From: Cristatella mucedo
Lineage: Eukaryota > Bryozoa > Phylactolaemata > Cristatellidae
DNA length: 64,000 nucleotides
Direction of reading: 5' to 3'
NCBI GenBank assembly: GCA_009760855.2
Contig: WPIO01000002.1
Location: 1,891,501 to 1,955,500, forward strand
The position numbers were made by a program, and so were the translations under genes. Positions 30,430-43,412 of this stretch are shown piece after piece. Below the pieces are notes generated by a model. It saw only the letters and a program-made list of their open reading frames with translations. It did not search any database and was not told the DNA's origin. How positions within the stretch are numbered: the first letter of the stretch is position 1; each line of letters starts with the position of its first letter.

Positions 30430-30960
30430 GCACAGGGTACACATCCAGACGATCGACGGATACAGAACAAATTTCTTACTGCACACAAGGTACACCAAGG
30501 CTTGGCTCCTTCATACCTAGCTGAATTGCTAAACCAGTTTCAGCCTCCTCCTCAATGGACAATAAATTAACTCTTCCATCCCTACGCATAAAGATCGTTG
30601 GCAACAGAAGTTTTTTCTCTGCAGGTGACTTGGACTAGACTGAGTGTTCACTTGGGCTTGGACCTAGACTTTGCTCACTTCAACAAATCTTACGCAACGA
30701 CATCTACTGTCATGCTGCCCACTTTGGAGAATCTTCTCCAGACGTCCTGCACTTCTATTTCCATGCCATTCACTTGCTTAACTGCCCTCCTGACTCAGCT
30801 ATCCTTCTCACCGGCTCGTTGTTTCTTGAGATGAAGGTTGTTTGCTTCCGTATGTTCACGGATAGCCGCCCAGGGCTTTAAGTGCACTATAGAAAACTGT
30901 ACTGCGTAGCATCCTCATGTGTGCTCATCGTGTGCCTTTGTGGAGTTTAGGCTGAGAGAT
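30430..30960 (+). repeat. LINE family-B fragment
   Basis: Contains GGCTCCTTCATACCTAGCTG (APSYLAEL in other copies), CAGTTTCAGCCT, GACAATAAATTAAC and the 3' GTGCACTATAGAAAACTGTA, so it follows family B throughout but with many changes. Confidence 0.75.
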
Positions 30961-30999
30961 GTGACATAAAACGTAAACGTCATAATAAAAGTATCAATT

Positions 31000-31110
31000 A
31001 TAATAATTATAAGTCTCTTGTATAGCCCACGAGAACCAAATCTCTATCCTGGTGCTTTACAAATCATTTTAAAGGACCAATATGAACGATTAGTGATAGG
31101 CACCGTATCG
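31000..31110 (-). repeat. LINE family-A tail
   Basis: TTGTATAGCCCACGAGAAC, GTGCTTTACAAAT, ACGATTAGTGATAGGC. Confidence 0.6.
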
Positions 31111-31199
31111 TGTGTAGACAAGCAAACAAATAGATAAGTATCAGGCGATACAGAACTGGGCTTTTTTACATCTGGGCGTAGGCTGCGGTTCCTAGCAGG

Positions 31200-31290
31200 T
31201 TGCTGTAGCTGCAGGAAATCGATGTAATGTAACGTAATGTAACGCATCCCAGTCTGTAACTCCGCAAAGCCATAAAGACTAGGTGGAACT
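31200..31290 (-). repeat. LINE family-B 3' end
   Basis: GATGTAATGTAACGTAATG tail, then CTGTAACTCCGCAAAGCCAT, matching 16,757-16,800 and 60,270-60,310. Confidence 0.7.
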
Positions 31291-31661
31291 TCTCGGACGT
31301 AGCAGTGGCTTGGTCAAATTGCGGTTTGAACGAACGAAAAAGTCTTACTGATTTGTCCACTGTTTTGAAAACCAATGAGGCATTTCAGGGTAGGTGAGGC
31401 CTAAAATGGTAACCTTGGGCATTTTCAGGCTAGGCTGATTTCTGCATCGATCGCTTTCCGAATGGTGGCGACGGGGTTTTACCATGCTGGTATTAAACCC
31501 CGAATTGTCGTTATCAAACTTTGCGTGGGCTACGAAGTTACTTCAGTTGCATGTGGATTTACTTTGAAACTTTAGTCCTTGTGTAGACGTGTCGTCGTCA
31601 GTGGTTATTGAGCATTGCAATCAGCACATTTCCGAAACAGGGGAGGCAAACTCTACTACTA

Positions 31662-31996
31662 CCATATGTTTACGAATATAAGTCACACCCAAGTATAGGT
31701 CGTACCATAAGTTTATGGATACAACTTTATATTAATTTTATTAAAATACATTTCTAGTGAATATATAGTTCGTTTTGTATTCGCATAAGTTTGTTCTAAT
31801 CATCACAGTTACTAAGAAACTCGTCGTCGGTATCACTGCTAACATCTTCATAGGCTTCTGCAACGTTGTCAGCGTCTGAATCGTAACTTTCACTGTATAC
31901 AGTGACTTACACTGACTTGCAGTGTATAAGTCGCACGTTAAGGTTGTTATTCAAAAAAATTGGAAACAAGTGCGACTTATGCTCGTAAAAGTATGG
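31662..31996 (-). mobile_element. pogo/Tigger-like MITE with TA duplication
   Basis: Inverted termini of about 30 bp (CCATATGTTTACGAATATAAG at the left; CCATACTTTTACGAGCATAAG on the minus strand from the right end) are flanked by TA on both sides. Inside, the minus strand from about 31,900 to 31,795 encodes an acidic run (SYDSDADNVAEAYEDVSSD, then DDEFLSNCDD and a stop), typical of the C-terminal tail of pogo-type transposases. It appears to be an internal-deletion derivative of an autonomous element. Confidence 0.7.
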
Positions 31997-32044
31997 TATA
32001 GTGGGGAGCTCGACTAGACACGGTGATCTTTGCAAGTAACTTAG

Positions 32045-32400
32045 AAGTGGAACTCCCTCCCGACTTGCGTCAGAACATCTCCTGACTTGACCACATTTAA
32101 AAAGAACTTAAAACACACCTATTTAGGACCGCATTTAGTGGGTCCCTGTGATTCGTCCTCGATATGCTTATGCGTGCTGACACTGTGCATGCTGCCACTA
32201 GCTACGTTTGCATGCTGACCCTGTGCATGCGACCCCTAACCACGTTGTTCATGTTGTTTATCAAGCATGATATTACTCACGATTTAATCACGTTTCCCTT
32301 TGCAGCAAATGTAAAGCGCCTAGGAAGAGATTGAGTTCTCTGAGGGCGCTTTATCAAGTGCATTACTATTATTATTATTGCTAATATTATTATTAGGTGA
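32045..32400 (+). repeat. LINE family-A 3' fragment
   Basis: CTCCCTCCCGACTTGCGTCAG to GAGGGCGCTTTATCAAGTG and (ATT)n. Close to the copies at 5028-5340 and 61,620-61,960 (which are inverted). Confidence 0.85.
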
Positions 32401-32889
32401 GGTTATCCTTTATTTAAAAGTCATACAATCTGTTTAGCACGCTCGCATCTTTATTCGAAAGCAATAAACCACAGCTTTCATTTATACATTTTACACTCTA
32501 TTGTTTGATAGGGTAAATAGAATTTATGAGACCATCTTGCTCTGGTCACTCCAAGGATGTTGTAGTTGTGATAATTTTGGTTTTTCTGAGTTCTTAGCAA
32601 TTATGGGTCGTTCCGTATATTATATAAAGCGAGACACGGTCATTAAGAACTTCGAGCAGCGTGTTAATGAAGTCTTTCAGCATTAACATATGCACATGAA
32701 AAATCGTAGGAGAATTCAGTGTTGCATTACAATGACGGCCCGAGTGTTCCCTGACCCAGCCTTGACGGTGATCCGTGCCGACTGTCGGACAAGGGGTCCA
32801 TACTACGACCTGGGTCGTGAAGTGCTCGAATCTTACCTCCGGTTCCTTTCTGATTTGACTGCGTCACAAGTGAGGCGTTTGCTGAGCTT

Positions 32890-33265
32890 TTGATAGCACA
32901 CACCAGGCGTCATGAGATTCGTACCACCAGCTTTCCTAAATCAACTCGTTTTCTTGCACCTCCAACGAATCTCAAATCATTTGGACACCGTGCGTTTAGT
33001 TCGTATGCTCCCACAGCCTGAAACTCACTCCCGAGTGACATCACATCCCCTGACTTGACGTCATTCAAAAAGATGCTGAAACGCACCTATTTATCGCGGG
33101 ATTTAGTGGGTTCGTGTGATTCGCCCGTTGTGTGATTATGCATGCTGACACAGTGCATTCTGCCACTAGCCATATTTTCATGCTGACTCTGTGCATGTCA
33201 CATCTAACTGTGTTATGCTTGCTGACATTATGCATGCTGCCACTAACCATCTGATCATGCTTAAC
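32890..33265 (+). repeat. LINE family-A 3' fragment
   Basis: Encodes the RT C-terminus (APPTNLKSFGHRAFSSYAPTA) with an in-frame stop, then the family-A tail. Confidence 0.75.
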
Positions 33266-33739
33266 GTGCCAACCCTAGATCATGAGAAACTGAGTAACTT
33301 TCTCGTCAAATCATTCTACTGCCATTCTTCTCCAAGGCAGGTGAACGAGTGATAACACAGCAGCTACGCGAGCAAATCCGGGCAAATCATCGCTTACCAT
33401 TCTACCGAAGATGCTCTGCAATAGCTTAACATCGACCCTCTAAACAGTGCTAGTTAGGGTAGGGCCTATTCGCTCATTCTCGTAGTTCTCTCGGCAGCAT
33501 TTGAAGAAATCGACCACCGGAAGACCTCGTGGAGAGCCTCTCGACACGCCTAGGTGTCGCTAGCCGGGTGCTAATTCCCTCAGAGTAAGGCACCAGCCAT
33601 TTCCGACCTATGTCGAGGGTTTGAGTCATGCAATAGGCCTATTCGCCTAATGCAAGAGGTAGTGGCAGCCGCCCCGTGGTTCTTCTGCCGCCACACTGTT
33701 AAGAGCACAGATGTAAATGGGTGCTCGTCATTTGAGGTC

Positions 33740-34435
33740 CTAAAAATATTTGCTGCCTCAGGGTTCCGTCATAGGCCAGCTTCTTTATGTTACCCATACT
33801 CCTTATCAGGTCATTTCAGGGCCAAACACAGTGTTGGCTTTCATTGATGTGGCCACGGCACTCAATTCTAGCTTTATTTTTTTACCCTTTGGCATCCCAC
33901 TAAATTAATTCACTGTAGCCTGCATCGACGACATTCGCACTTGGTCGGCGCCAAACTTCTTGATCCTTAACAATCATAAGACTAAACTAATTGGAAAGTC
34001 TGGCGTCAACATAAAGTAGGAAGACCAAACCTTTAGATCGTTTCATCTAGCATCACTCGCGACACGCCTGACCTTAAGCTTCGCCTTTTCGTGGCGCTTG
34101 AAAACGCTTTGCAATTGGAGCGACATATTTGTAATTGGAGGGCCTCCACTACGAAGTCGGACTACGTTTAGCTGAGGAACATCGGCAAAATGAAGGTGTG
34201 CTTAGATTAGAGTACGACAGCAAAACTATTTATCGTGTTAGCGGCATCGCTCCAACGGTACTGTTATTTCCTTGGTTCAAGACTCCTGGCCCGTCCCCCT
34301 AACCTATATTGTCTGCAAATTTTGGAGAACTTTGTTGCTCGTCTGGTCTGTCGTCGACGGTGTAGCTTCTACATCAGCCTACTTCCGTCTGATTTTCGCT
34401 GTCTGTCGATTAAGCATCGCGTCATCGACTAAAGA
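33740..34435 (+). repeat. LINE reverse-transcriptase relic
   Basis: Contains RT motif LPQGSVIGQLL (33,757-33,790), IDDIRTWS..NFLILNNHKTKL (33,925-33,990), and near 34,330-34,430 ARLVCRR and KHRVID, matching NSAARLV..RQRIDFK of family A. Several frame breaks. Confidence 0.65.
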
Positions 34436-34436
34436 T

Positions 34437-34619
<183 letters not shown>

Positions 34620-34824
34620 CTTACAGGTGGCCACTTCACTCGCTTTCACCAGCTTATTCGACCACCACAGTCTCCCAGAATACTTTCGCATCACCAGCTC
34701 CTCGGCTTCTCGAGGTCTCGCTAGATGTAGCGCTAGATTGAAATGTACCGTCTATCGGGCTTTCAGTTCGTACACACACATTCTGAAGCGTGCTTCCGGC
34801 TTCTGTCAAAAGCCTATAGTGATA

Positions 34825-35260
34825 TAAAAAAATGAGACATTTGTGTAGCACTGTCAGAGAACTGAGACTTTTTCTTCGTACTTCACATATGCTGTTAACA
34901 AAGCATGTAAATATGGTCAGTGATAACGTGCAAAGCGTCAGCACGAATGAGCGCACCAAGACTATTTACTAGAACTCAGCAAATGCGGTGTGGAACAGGT
35001 GCATGTTTAGCTTCTTTTTAAATGTCTTCACAGACCGGGCATGTCACTTCAGTCGGGAGTGGGTTCCGAGCTTTTGGAGCATACGAACTGAAGGTACGGT
35101 TTCTCGAGGATGGATCGAGGCTAAACGACTTGAAACAACAGAGCGGGTGGTAGGATGCCCGGCCTGATAGGGAAGTAGTACGGATAGGTAGGCTGGAGCA
35201 AGAGAATGACTAGACCTAGCTCTGCGATAGTCGCAGTTAGCTACTCTTGAGCGCACTAGT
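34825..35260 (-). repeat. LINE family-A 3' fragment
   Basis: The minus strand encodes SLAPAYLSVLLPYQAGHPTT, as in the family-A RT C-terminus (SMAPAYLSDILPHQAKHRTT), followed by the 3' tail near 34,830-34,920. Confidence 0.75.
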
Positions 35261-36750
35261 TCACTTATATTTTGATTAGCTTTGGCAAGGACTAGCCTCG
35301 ACTCGCGTGCAGTATTTGTGGGTACGTCTGTAGTTGCGGAACTGCGAGACGAGCTTTAACAATATCCTGCAGCGCGAGCGCCACTTGTATACTGCTTGTA
35401 AACTAGCCGATCGCTGACCGGGTACAGAGCTACCCTAGATTGTGATACCTGCGCTGCTTAATCATGGCAATTCCGGAAAGAGACCTCAAATTTTGTAAAT
35501 TAAAAATTTAAATGTCATTCCGGAATAGAGTTTTGACGCTCATGCTACGAACGGATGGGCCCGCCGATTTTAAATTAAGGCAGTTCCGGCTAGCGTCCCG
35601 TTACCATATTTTAGTTATTCCCCACGTCGTCGTAAATGAACAGGAAGCCTAATAGCCGTAGCTTTGCTTATTCGGAGAAACATCAAAATAAGTGGCATGA
35701 ATATTCGGATATATAGAAAGACATTTACAATGGGCGTGAGCTGTTTAAAAACCCGTACTTAAATACTAGTTAATGCCATTTCCTGTCTGCATCCTAACTG
35801 AAAATTCGTCGGGTCCTGCAGTTCCGTCACTCAAAGAAGAATTTCACAGCTATGGCATCTGAAGTGGCGGTTGCGAACGTGCTCTTTTAGTTCCCTCACT
35901 CAAAGAAGAATTTGACAGCTGAGCCATTCAATGCAGCGGGTGCGAGAGCGCTCTTGCCGCTCCTGAGGTACAGTCCTTCGCCAAAGAATCAGCAGCGCAA
36001 GTAAGAGTTCCAAGTCCGTGCTGATGCCGTGATAGGTACTAGTGAAGGTAGCGCCTCGAAGCACAGGCAACGAGTGGTACGTGCTGCGTCAATATACGCA
36101 GGTACGGTAGCGGAGCGATGCAGCAGTCGAGTGAGCTCGTGCCGTAATTACAAATCGTCGTCTTTCGTGTAGACAGGCTGCTCCTGCCTGAGTTCTTGCA
36201 TTGGGTATCTCCTGCGGAAGGCCCGAATGGAGGAGAATAGGGTCAGGGCGCGTTTGCAGCATTTCCCGGCTCGTTTGGAGCCGTCCAGCACTCGGTCCTT
36301 GAAGTGCTGTGGCAGAGCATTCTAACCTAGTGGTCATCCCGCTGACTACAATCCGTCGGTCAGTGAGCTTCACTACCTCTCGATGACCCTAGACCCATTT
36401 GCTGAGATCGAGACAAGGCTGCTATCGACTATAAGTGCATGTGAATATCACAAATCTAGTTTAATGCTCTCTCAACAGCATATATGCAAAAGCAGGCGGA
36501 ACGCCGAAGCTGGCTTACCACAACGGTTATTTCCGAAGGCGTCCACAGCTACCCACCGCAGCCGATCTACCCTCTGCCTGCGTTCCAACTCGCTCCCAGC
36601 CACAATCCATCCTTGAGGGTTAGCGGGAGGACAAAGCCGGCCCGTGTCCAAACCACAGCCGCCAGACCACAGCTGGGCGCCTCCCGTCCCTAGACCACAT
36701 CCATCAGCTGTTCGACCCTGGGTTGATGGAGGGCAGTACCAGTCTGCCTG
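35261..36750. other. No gene recognised; short direct repeat
   Basis: A 69-bp tandem duplication starts at 35,821 and 35,890 (GTTCC[GC]TCACTCAAAGAAG). ATTCCGGAA-like motifs lie at 35,470-35,530. The rest is unassigned. Confidence 0.5.
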
Positions 36751-36899
36751 GGGTTCGACGACTTACCGAAATCCACTCTAAATAGGCTACCAACGACTAG
36801 ACGTAATCAGTGCCGAGCCCAAATTTTGCGCGGATATTGTAGTAAACGTTCGAATTTATCTGTACACCAAGTTTTTTATGGCTACGCGAAGGCGCACTT

Positions 36900-39175
36900 A
36901 TACAAATGAGCTTTGACACCGGACGCCTATACCGCAATCCGCCGTAATCTACCGAAATCCATCGAAATCCATCGTAATCCACTGCAAATCCATCACAACT
37001 CACCTAGGCATAGCTGCAAAGAGTTTTGAATATCAAACTATGCTACACGCACAATGTACCCTGAAAATTGTGGTTAGCTGGAAAAACATGTCACCGGCCG
37101 TGGAGGGCCGGTGACATGTTTTTCCAGCTAACCGCAAGGTCTCCTTCACCTTGGCACGACCGCTTGACCCATTCCTCTGGTCTCGCAACTTGAGTTGAGG
37201 GTGTACACTTGCAATGGATAGATTTCCGTATTTTCCCAGGCCGTTGTCGTCGATTGCCGTGCATTGTCCTCGCATTTACGTTCAAGATTAGTTGAAAGGA
37301 TGCGGTTGCACTTTTAATACAGTACACTGTTACGCAAGAAAAAAAATGGTCTTCTCCCACCAGCTTTGTTTGTAATTGAACAGACAATCAAAGATTTCTG
37401 TTTTTTCTCGGTCCATTGCCGTCGCTTGCCATAGATTGCCCGATGTTGAACGCGAAAAAGTACAGCATGTGCGCCCACAGTGAGCGTTATGTGATAGGAT
37501 AATAACAAATTCAAACAGTCAATTTCAAGCAAATTTGAGCCAGATAGCTCGAGAGACCGAGCAACTGCCGTCGATTGCCGTGCATTGCCCTCGATTGTGC
37601 CTTTGTCGATTGTATATAAGGATATGGCTGCACTTTTAATGCAGTGTAGTGCAATACGCAAGAAAAGTTGGTCCTACTATCAGCAACTGTTGGTCCATTT
37701 TTAACTGTCCATTATGGATTGGCGTATTTCCCCGGGCCACTGACCTCGATTGCCGCGCATTGCCGTCAGTTGAATGCACAGAATGAGTGAAAATCATGCA
37801 CGGAAACATGTACACATTTCGTGGACTGAGAGCTGCAGTTTATTCCAGCCATTCTTGTCAATTTTCCACGGATTTCGCTATCGGCCCCTACCATTGCTGT
37901 TGATTGCCGTGCATTTCTGACAGTTAAAAAACAAACCATCTTGAAGATTTCACGGTTTTACTTTGGACGAAGCGGAGTTTTATTTGTAAGGACTACTGAG
38001 GCTTCCACACTGCCAAGTTCTCTTCAATTTGCAAGGAATTGGTCTATTGGCTCAGGACATTGCTGTCGACTGCCGTTCCTTGCTCGAGATTATACGTTCG
38101 CGATTGGTTGAAAGGATTTGATTGCACTTTCAACACAGTGGGCTGTGACAGGTAAGATATATTTGATCTTGGCGCAGTCACTTTCCAGTGATTTTCGATG
38201 GACCATAACGATTGGAATGCCGTATTTGCCCGTGCCATTGCCGTCGATTGTCATGCATTGCCCAAGAATGAACTGTCAGAGCTGGTTGAAAGGGTTGAAA
38301 GTATGTGTGCATGCAGTGAGATGTTACGTGGAATGAAAATTGGAGCTCGGTGCAGCCGATTTCTTGTAGATTTGCCACGGATTTCGGCATGGGTCCCTGC
38401 CGTTGCTGTCGATGGCCATGCATTGTTGAGAATTAACGTGCAAAATAGCTTGAAAGTCCTACGATTTCACTTTTAGCACAAAGATATGTGAAATGGGATG
38501 ACAATCGGCACTTCGTGCAGCCAATTTAGTGTAAACTTGCCACGGATTGTAGTGGATTGCTGCTTCGAGCCGAGCTGTTGCCGTAGATTGCCATGCATTG
38601 CCCGATAATGTACGAGTGCAATTCCTTAAAATGATGTGGTTGACTGTAACCAGTGTGCTCTATAACATGCATTAAAAAATGAAGCATTGCGAAACCGATT
38701 TCAGGGCATTTTGCATCAGATTGCTGTAAATTGAGGTATTGGCCTAAGCCATTGCAGTCAACTACAATGCATTGCTGCCGAATGATCAAGGCGATTGTAG
38801 CGAAATTATGAGATTACACAATAACCAAAAATTAGAGCAACGTGCAATCACTATTAGACCTTAAAAAGTACGTACTATGATCGTTTTTCGGCGGGTTTCG
38901 GTACATTGACGTCAGGGCCCTGGCAGATGCAGTCGATTACAGTGCATTGCTGCAGAATGGTCGAGGCAATTACAGTGAAATTATGCGAGTACACAATAAC
39001 CGCATATTAAAGCAGCGTGCAATAACAATTAGAGCTTCTAGGGTAGGCGTTCTGGTCGCCGTGTTGCGGATTGCAGCGGATTTCGGCGGATTGAGGTGGA
39101 TTGTGGTATGGGACAGAGTCGTTGCAGTCGATCTATCTAATCTTTCCTACTTTGAGGTCAATAAAAGTCAGTGAG
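36900..39175. repeat. Satellite-like tandem array, ~170-bp unit
   Basis: A conserved core of the form GCCGTCGATTGCCGTGCATT, or close variants, recurs near 37,248, 37,421, 37,566, 37,744, 37,898, 38,055, 38,237, 38,403, 38,577, 38,754, 38,931 and 39,120, with spacings of 145-189 bp. Each core is followed by GTTGAAAG[GT] and a TGCACTTTTAA-like segment, and preceded by a CCACGGATTTC-like segment. Copies are strongly diverged. The left end (36,930-37,000) degenerates to short ATCCATCG[TA]A repeats. Confidence 0.8.
37072..37133. repeat. Perfect 28-bp inverted repeat, 6-nt loop
   Basis: Arms 37,072-37,099 and 37,106-37,133 are exact reverse complements (GGTTAGCTGGAAAAACATGT... mirrored) around GTGGAG. 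Confidence 0.95.
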
Positions 39176-40105
39176 AGTAGTAAAGCCGCTGCCGCTCGTT
39201 CCTCGATTTAAAGCCATTTGCAGACTCTTGGACGCACACTTTTGAATGTCTTTCGTTGAGGGTCATAATCAGCAAGCTCGCAATGGTGGCAGGTTTGTGC
39301 CAACGAATTGGCCGCACCGATGGATAAAAGAGTTCGCTCAAATCGGGTGCTGCTTTTTTGAATGGATGTTCTGGGAGAATTCGAGCTCGTACTTAGCGAA
39401 CAGCCGGTGGCTGCTCTGAGCGCATGCAGGGGTCGAGTTCTACCGATGCGTAGCTCGAGTCTACTGGCTTAATGCGGCGAGCTATGAGCTTAGACGCCAC
39501 GGCTCGACGACTCAGGTAACGGACAGTGCCCGGTGGACGATGCCCACTGAGAGCGGTCGCCGGAGCGACGCCAGGCAAATGACGTCGACGGTGGGAGCAG
39601 CGAAATCTCCGCCTCTCTTCCTCCCCATTGGTGGCGAAGCCTTAAATGGCCGGGGCGATTGCCAACGAATCGTGTGCGCTTCCGGTGGCCAGCCGGGGGT
39701 ACGCCGGTCAAGTTTTTTGACAAACAAGTTGATTCGAGAGCTATGTCAAAACGTACGTGAAGCTCTTCCAGCAGGCTAGCAACCCCCTATATATATACCT
39801 GCCAAAACACAAAACTGTCAGAAACTAGATCAAGCATTTCCGTGGTAGGCCCAGCCGGTGCTGTAGTAGGGGCTCGGCAGGTGCGGCCGCGTAGACCTGA
39901 AGAGAACGGTGAACGGCGCCTCGAACGCGTGCGGTGGTAGCGTTGACGGCTATATTGTGCGGCACAGGCAGGCGACACGCGGGCGAGCGTACATGCAAGA
40001 GTTGTAGCCGTCATGGATACTGCTCCTGATCGCGAGGCATGGAGAGAGGATGAGGAGGGAGAATGAGCGGAATGATGACAGGGATTGAGGGAGAGGGAAT
40101 GGTAG
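39176..40105. other. No recognised feature
   Basis: Moderately GC-rich with short frames in several directions. No motif. Confidence 0.45.
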
Positions 40106-40106
40106 A

Positions 40107-41212
<1,106 letters not shown>

Positions 41213-41220
41213 TAGTACTA

Positions 41221-41415
41221 GTTAATGATGTGTTTTTACCCTATACGACATTTTTATTTTATCAGCTCGCATCTTTTTCCCTTTTACAACATTTTTATTT
41301 TTTCAACTCGTTCTCGTTAGCACTCGAACTCGTTTAAAAAATAAAAACGTTTTAAAATGAAAAAAGCGCTCGTCTCAACAATAAAAACATCGTAGTGAAA
41401 AACACATCATTACAA
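41221..41415. repeat. Imperfect palindrome at the left end of the Polinton-like element
   Basis: The left arm starts TAATGATGTGTTTTTA and the right arm ends AAAAACACATCATTA. Inside, AT-rich stretches (ACATTTTTATTTT and AATAAAAACATCG) pair in the same order, giving arms of about 85-90 bp. The central CGTTAGCACTCGAACTCGTT is repeated just outside as CGTTAGCACTCGAGCTCGTT (41,423-41,444). Possibly terminal-repeat sequence in head-to-head form. Confidence 0.65.
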
Positions 41416-41535
41416 CGAGCTCTCGTTAGCACTCGAGCTCGTTAAAGTATTGTAAGACTAGGATATATGTTTTCAAATTCTTTATATATTATAGTAAAAA
41501 GTTTGAATTAAATATCTTTTTTATTTCATATAGAA

Positions 41536-42162
41536 ATGAGTGATAAAAATATACTAGAAAAATTGGTGAAAAATATCAAGACTATATTCGAAGACTAAAG
41601 GTTGCTGCTATTGAGAAATCTGGTGGATTGAAACCTAGACATCCAAAGAGTACTGACGAATTAGAAGAATTTGGTTATACTGATGAGTATGAAGATTTAT
41701 ATCCAGGATGGGTTTGAAAAAATTTAAATAATTATAGGAAAACTGCAGATTTAAGAAAAAAATTTGTTTTTTAAAGATATAATGAGGTGGTTGCATATAA
41801 CATTAAAGTTAGGGCATGTTTAACTCAGCTAACAAGAGTGAGATATATAATTAAAATTGTAGATATACTAGTAGCTTTAGGAGTTACAGTTTCTAAAACA
41901 CATATTCATGCACACCCGGATATAACTAATGTAGTCTCTGCTCTCTCAGCATTAACAGCAATGCTAATGGCAGTTGTTGGTGTTTTAGTTGAAATAGATA
42001 AAAGAAAAAGATCTACTCTTAGTTCTAACACAGAATTTATTTAAAAAATAACATGCTTTATCTGATGAAGTAGTTACAAAAGAAGAGTTTGACGATATTA
42101 TAGCAGAACGTTCACTAAGAGAAACTACTCCTCCTGCTGAATCACTTGCAACTCCTCTCTAA
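41536..42162 (+). pseudogene. Polinton-like gene 1: small protein with hydrophobic segments, unknown
   Basis: The ATG at 41,536 starts SDKNILEKL. A frame change near 41,565 leads to a charged stretch (YIRRLKVAAIEKSGG), then in-frame TGA (41,715) and TAA (41,772). It then enters an 85-codon frame with two hydrophobic stretches (IVDILVALGVTV and VVSALSALTAMLMAVVGVLV). A further shift near 42,045 gives an acidic tail ending at 42,162. The function is not recognised; a membrane or virion protein is possible. The frame is continuous across the TGA and TAA, so both look like lesions. Confidence 0.5.
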
Positions 42163-43008
42163 CAAAACTCCTTTTAACATCATTTACGAAATATCTAACT
42201 GGTTGTTTTTTCAATACCATTATTCTAACAATAGTATGCTTGGTTAAACTCCATATAGGATCTGTAGCTCTTCTTTTTTTCCATATTCTCCTTTACCAGG
42301 TTCTAGTAAATATCTAACAGTTGTTCCAAGTTCTAACAATTTTTCCTGTTTTCCTACTTTTCAATGATATTTTGGTATATTCAGTTTTACTGATTCTTTT
42401 TTTATCGCCTTTACAGGCTCTTCACCAATTGATCTTGTAACGCTATTATTTAGATAATCAATAATCTTTGGTAAATTATAAATCCATTCTTTATTTCTAG
42501 TGTCTATTCTCCATTATTAATGTTTTCTAATTCTTTTTCATATTGAGAAATAAAGGCTCTTTCTGCTACAGTTCTGTTCATCCTTTCAAAAAGTGCAACA
42601 CTCTTTTTACTAGTAGCTTCTATAACTTGTGTTTCATGTCTTTTTCATTTCTTTCATGAATTTTCCTTTAAAATCAGATCCAGGATCTACTGTTATCTTC
42701 TTTGGCCATTTCAATAAACTTTTTGCATAAATGTCTATTATGGCTTGTGCTATCTCTTTAGAAGACTTTGTTTTAAGTGGTCTTGAGTCTTTATATCTGC
42801 TAGCAACATCAATAACACTCAAAGCATATTTGTATCCTGAATCATTCGGCATATACACAATGTCTGCTTGATGATTTTCATTCGGTTCAACAGTATCAAA
42901 GAAACCTTTAAGAATTACTTTTGGTCTCGGTTTGAATATCTGGCTTATATCTGAATCTGGATTAAATTTTCCTTCTTTTTTTCGTTCATTTAGAGTTAAA
43001 AATGACAT
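42125..43008 (-). pseudogene. Polinton-type integrase (rve/DDE), disrupted
   Basis: Retroviral-type integrase that would join the linear element to host DNA. Core: HQADIVYMPND with the first Asp, KYALSVIDVASRY, ITVDPGSDFKGKF with the second Asp, and VALFERMNRTVAERAF with the Glu. After the core there is a C-terminal SH3-like segment (RRATDPIWSLTKHTIV, VRYFVND..FVREEL). The N-terminus is shorter than usual: only about 30 residues precede the core, so no HHCC zinc-binding part is visible. Breaks: frame changes near 42,640, 42,500 and 42,280, and one in-frame TGA after PKYH (near 42,358). Its start is 9 bp from the divergent gene at 43,018. Confidence 0.9.
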
Positions 43009-43017
43009 TCTATAGAA

Positions 43018-43334
43018 ATGGAAATATTTTGCGTTGACTGTTCTAAATCGGTTAGTGAACTTGAATACTTAGTCAGGTCATCCAGTTTGCAAAAAAGGTT
43101 AATCGAAGGCCAAAGTTAAAGTATGAAATGCGTTGCGATTTAGATAGTACAGAAACAGATTTCGATTGTGGTATTTTAAGAAATAATAAGATAATCATTT
43201 GTGCAGATTGTTATTATGCAAAGGATAAGTATTCTAAACAAAGACCTACAAAGATATACTGTTTAGCAAATAAACACTTTAAAAAAAGGTGTTCCGAGTT
43301 ATTCTGTAATCATCATTGTTTAGAACACGAATAA
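43018..43334 (+). pseudogene. Polinton-like gene 3: Cys-rich putative zinc-binding protein
   Basis: Starts MEIFCVDCSKS. After a one-base frame change in an A6 run near 43,090 it continues with MRCDLDSTETDFDCG, IICADCYYAKDKY and KRCSELFCNHHCLEHE. Repeated CxxC and CxxxC pairs suggest one or two zinc-binding modules. No known family is recognised. Divergent from the integrase. Confidence 0.5.
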
Positions 43335-43412
43335 ATATTACATATCGCAAAATTATTCTCATTAGTCAAAGGTGAGCGTTAAGCAACTAAACTAAAAGAA
43401 TTAATTGTCTTA

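Noticed and set aside
36900-39175. Regularly spaced repeats resembling a CRISPR array
   Set aside because: Spacers are ~150 bp and repeats degenerate, in an animal genome; a tandem satellite explains it.
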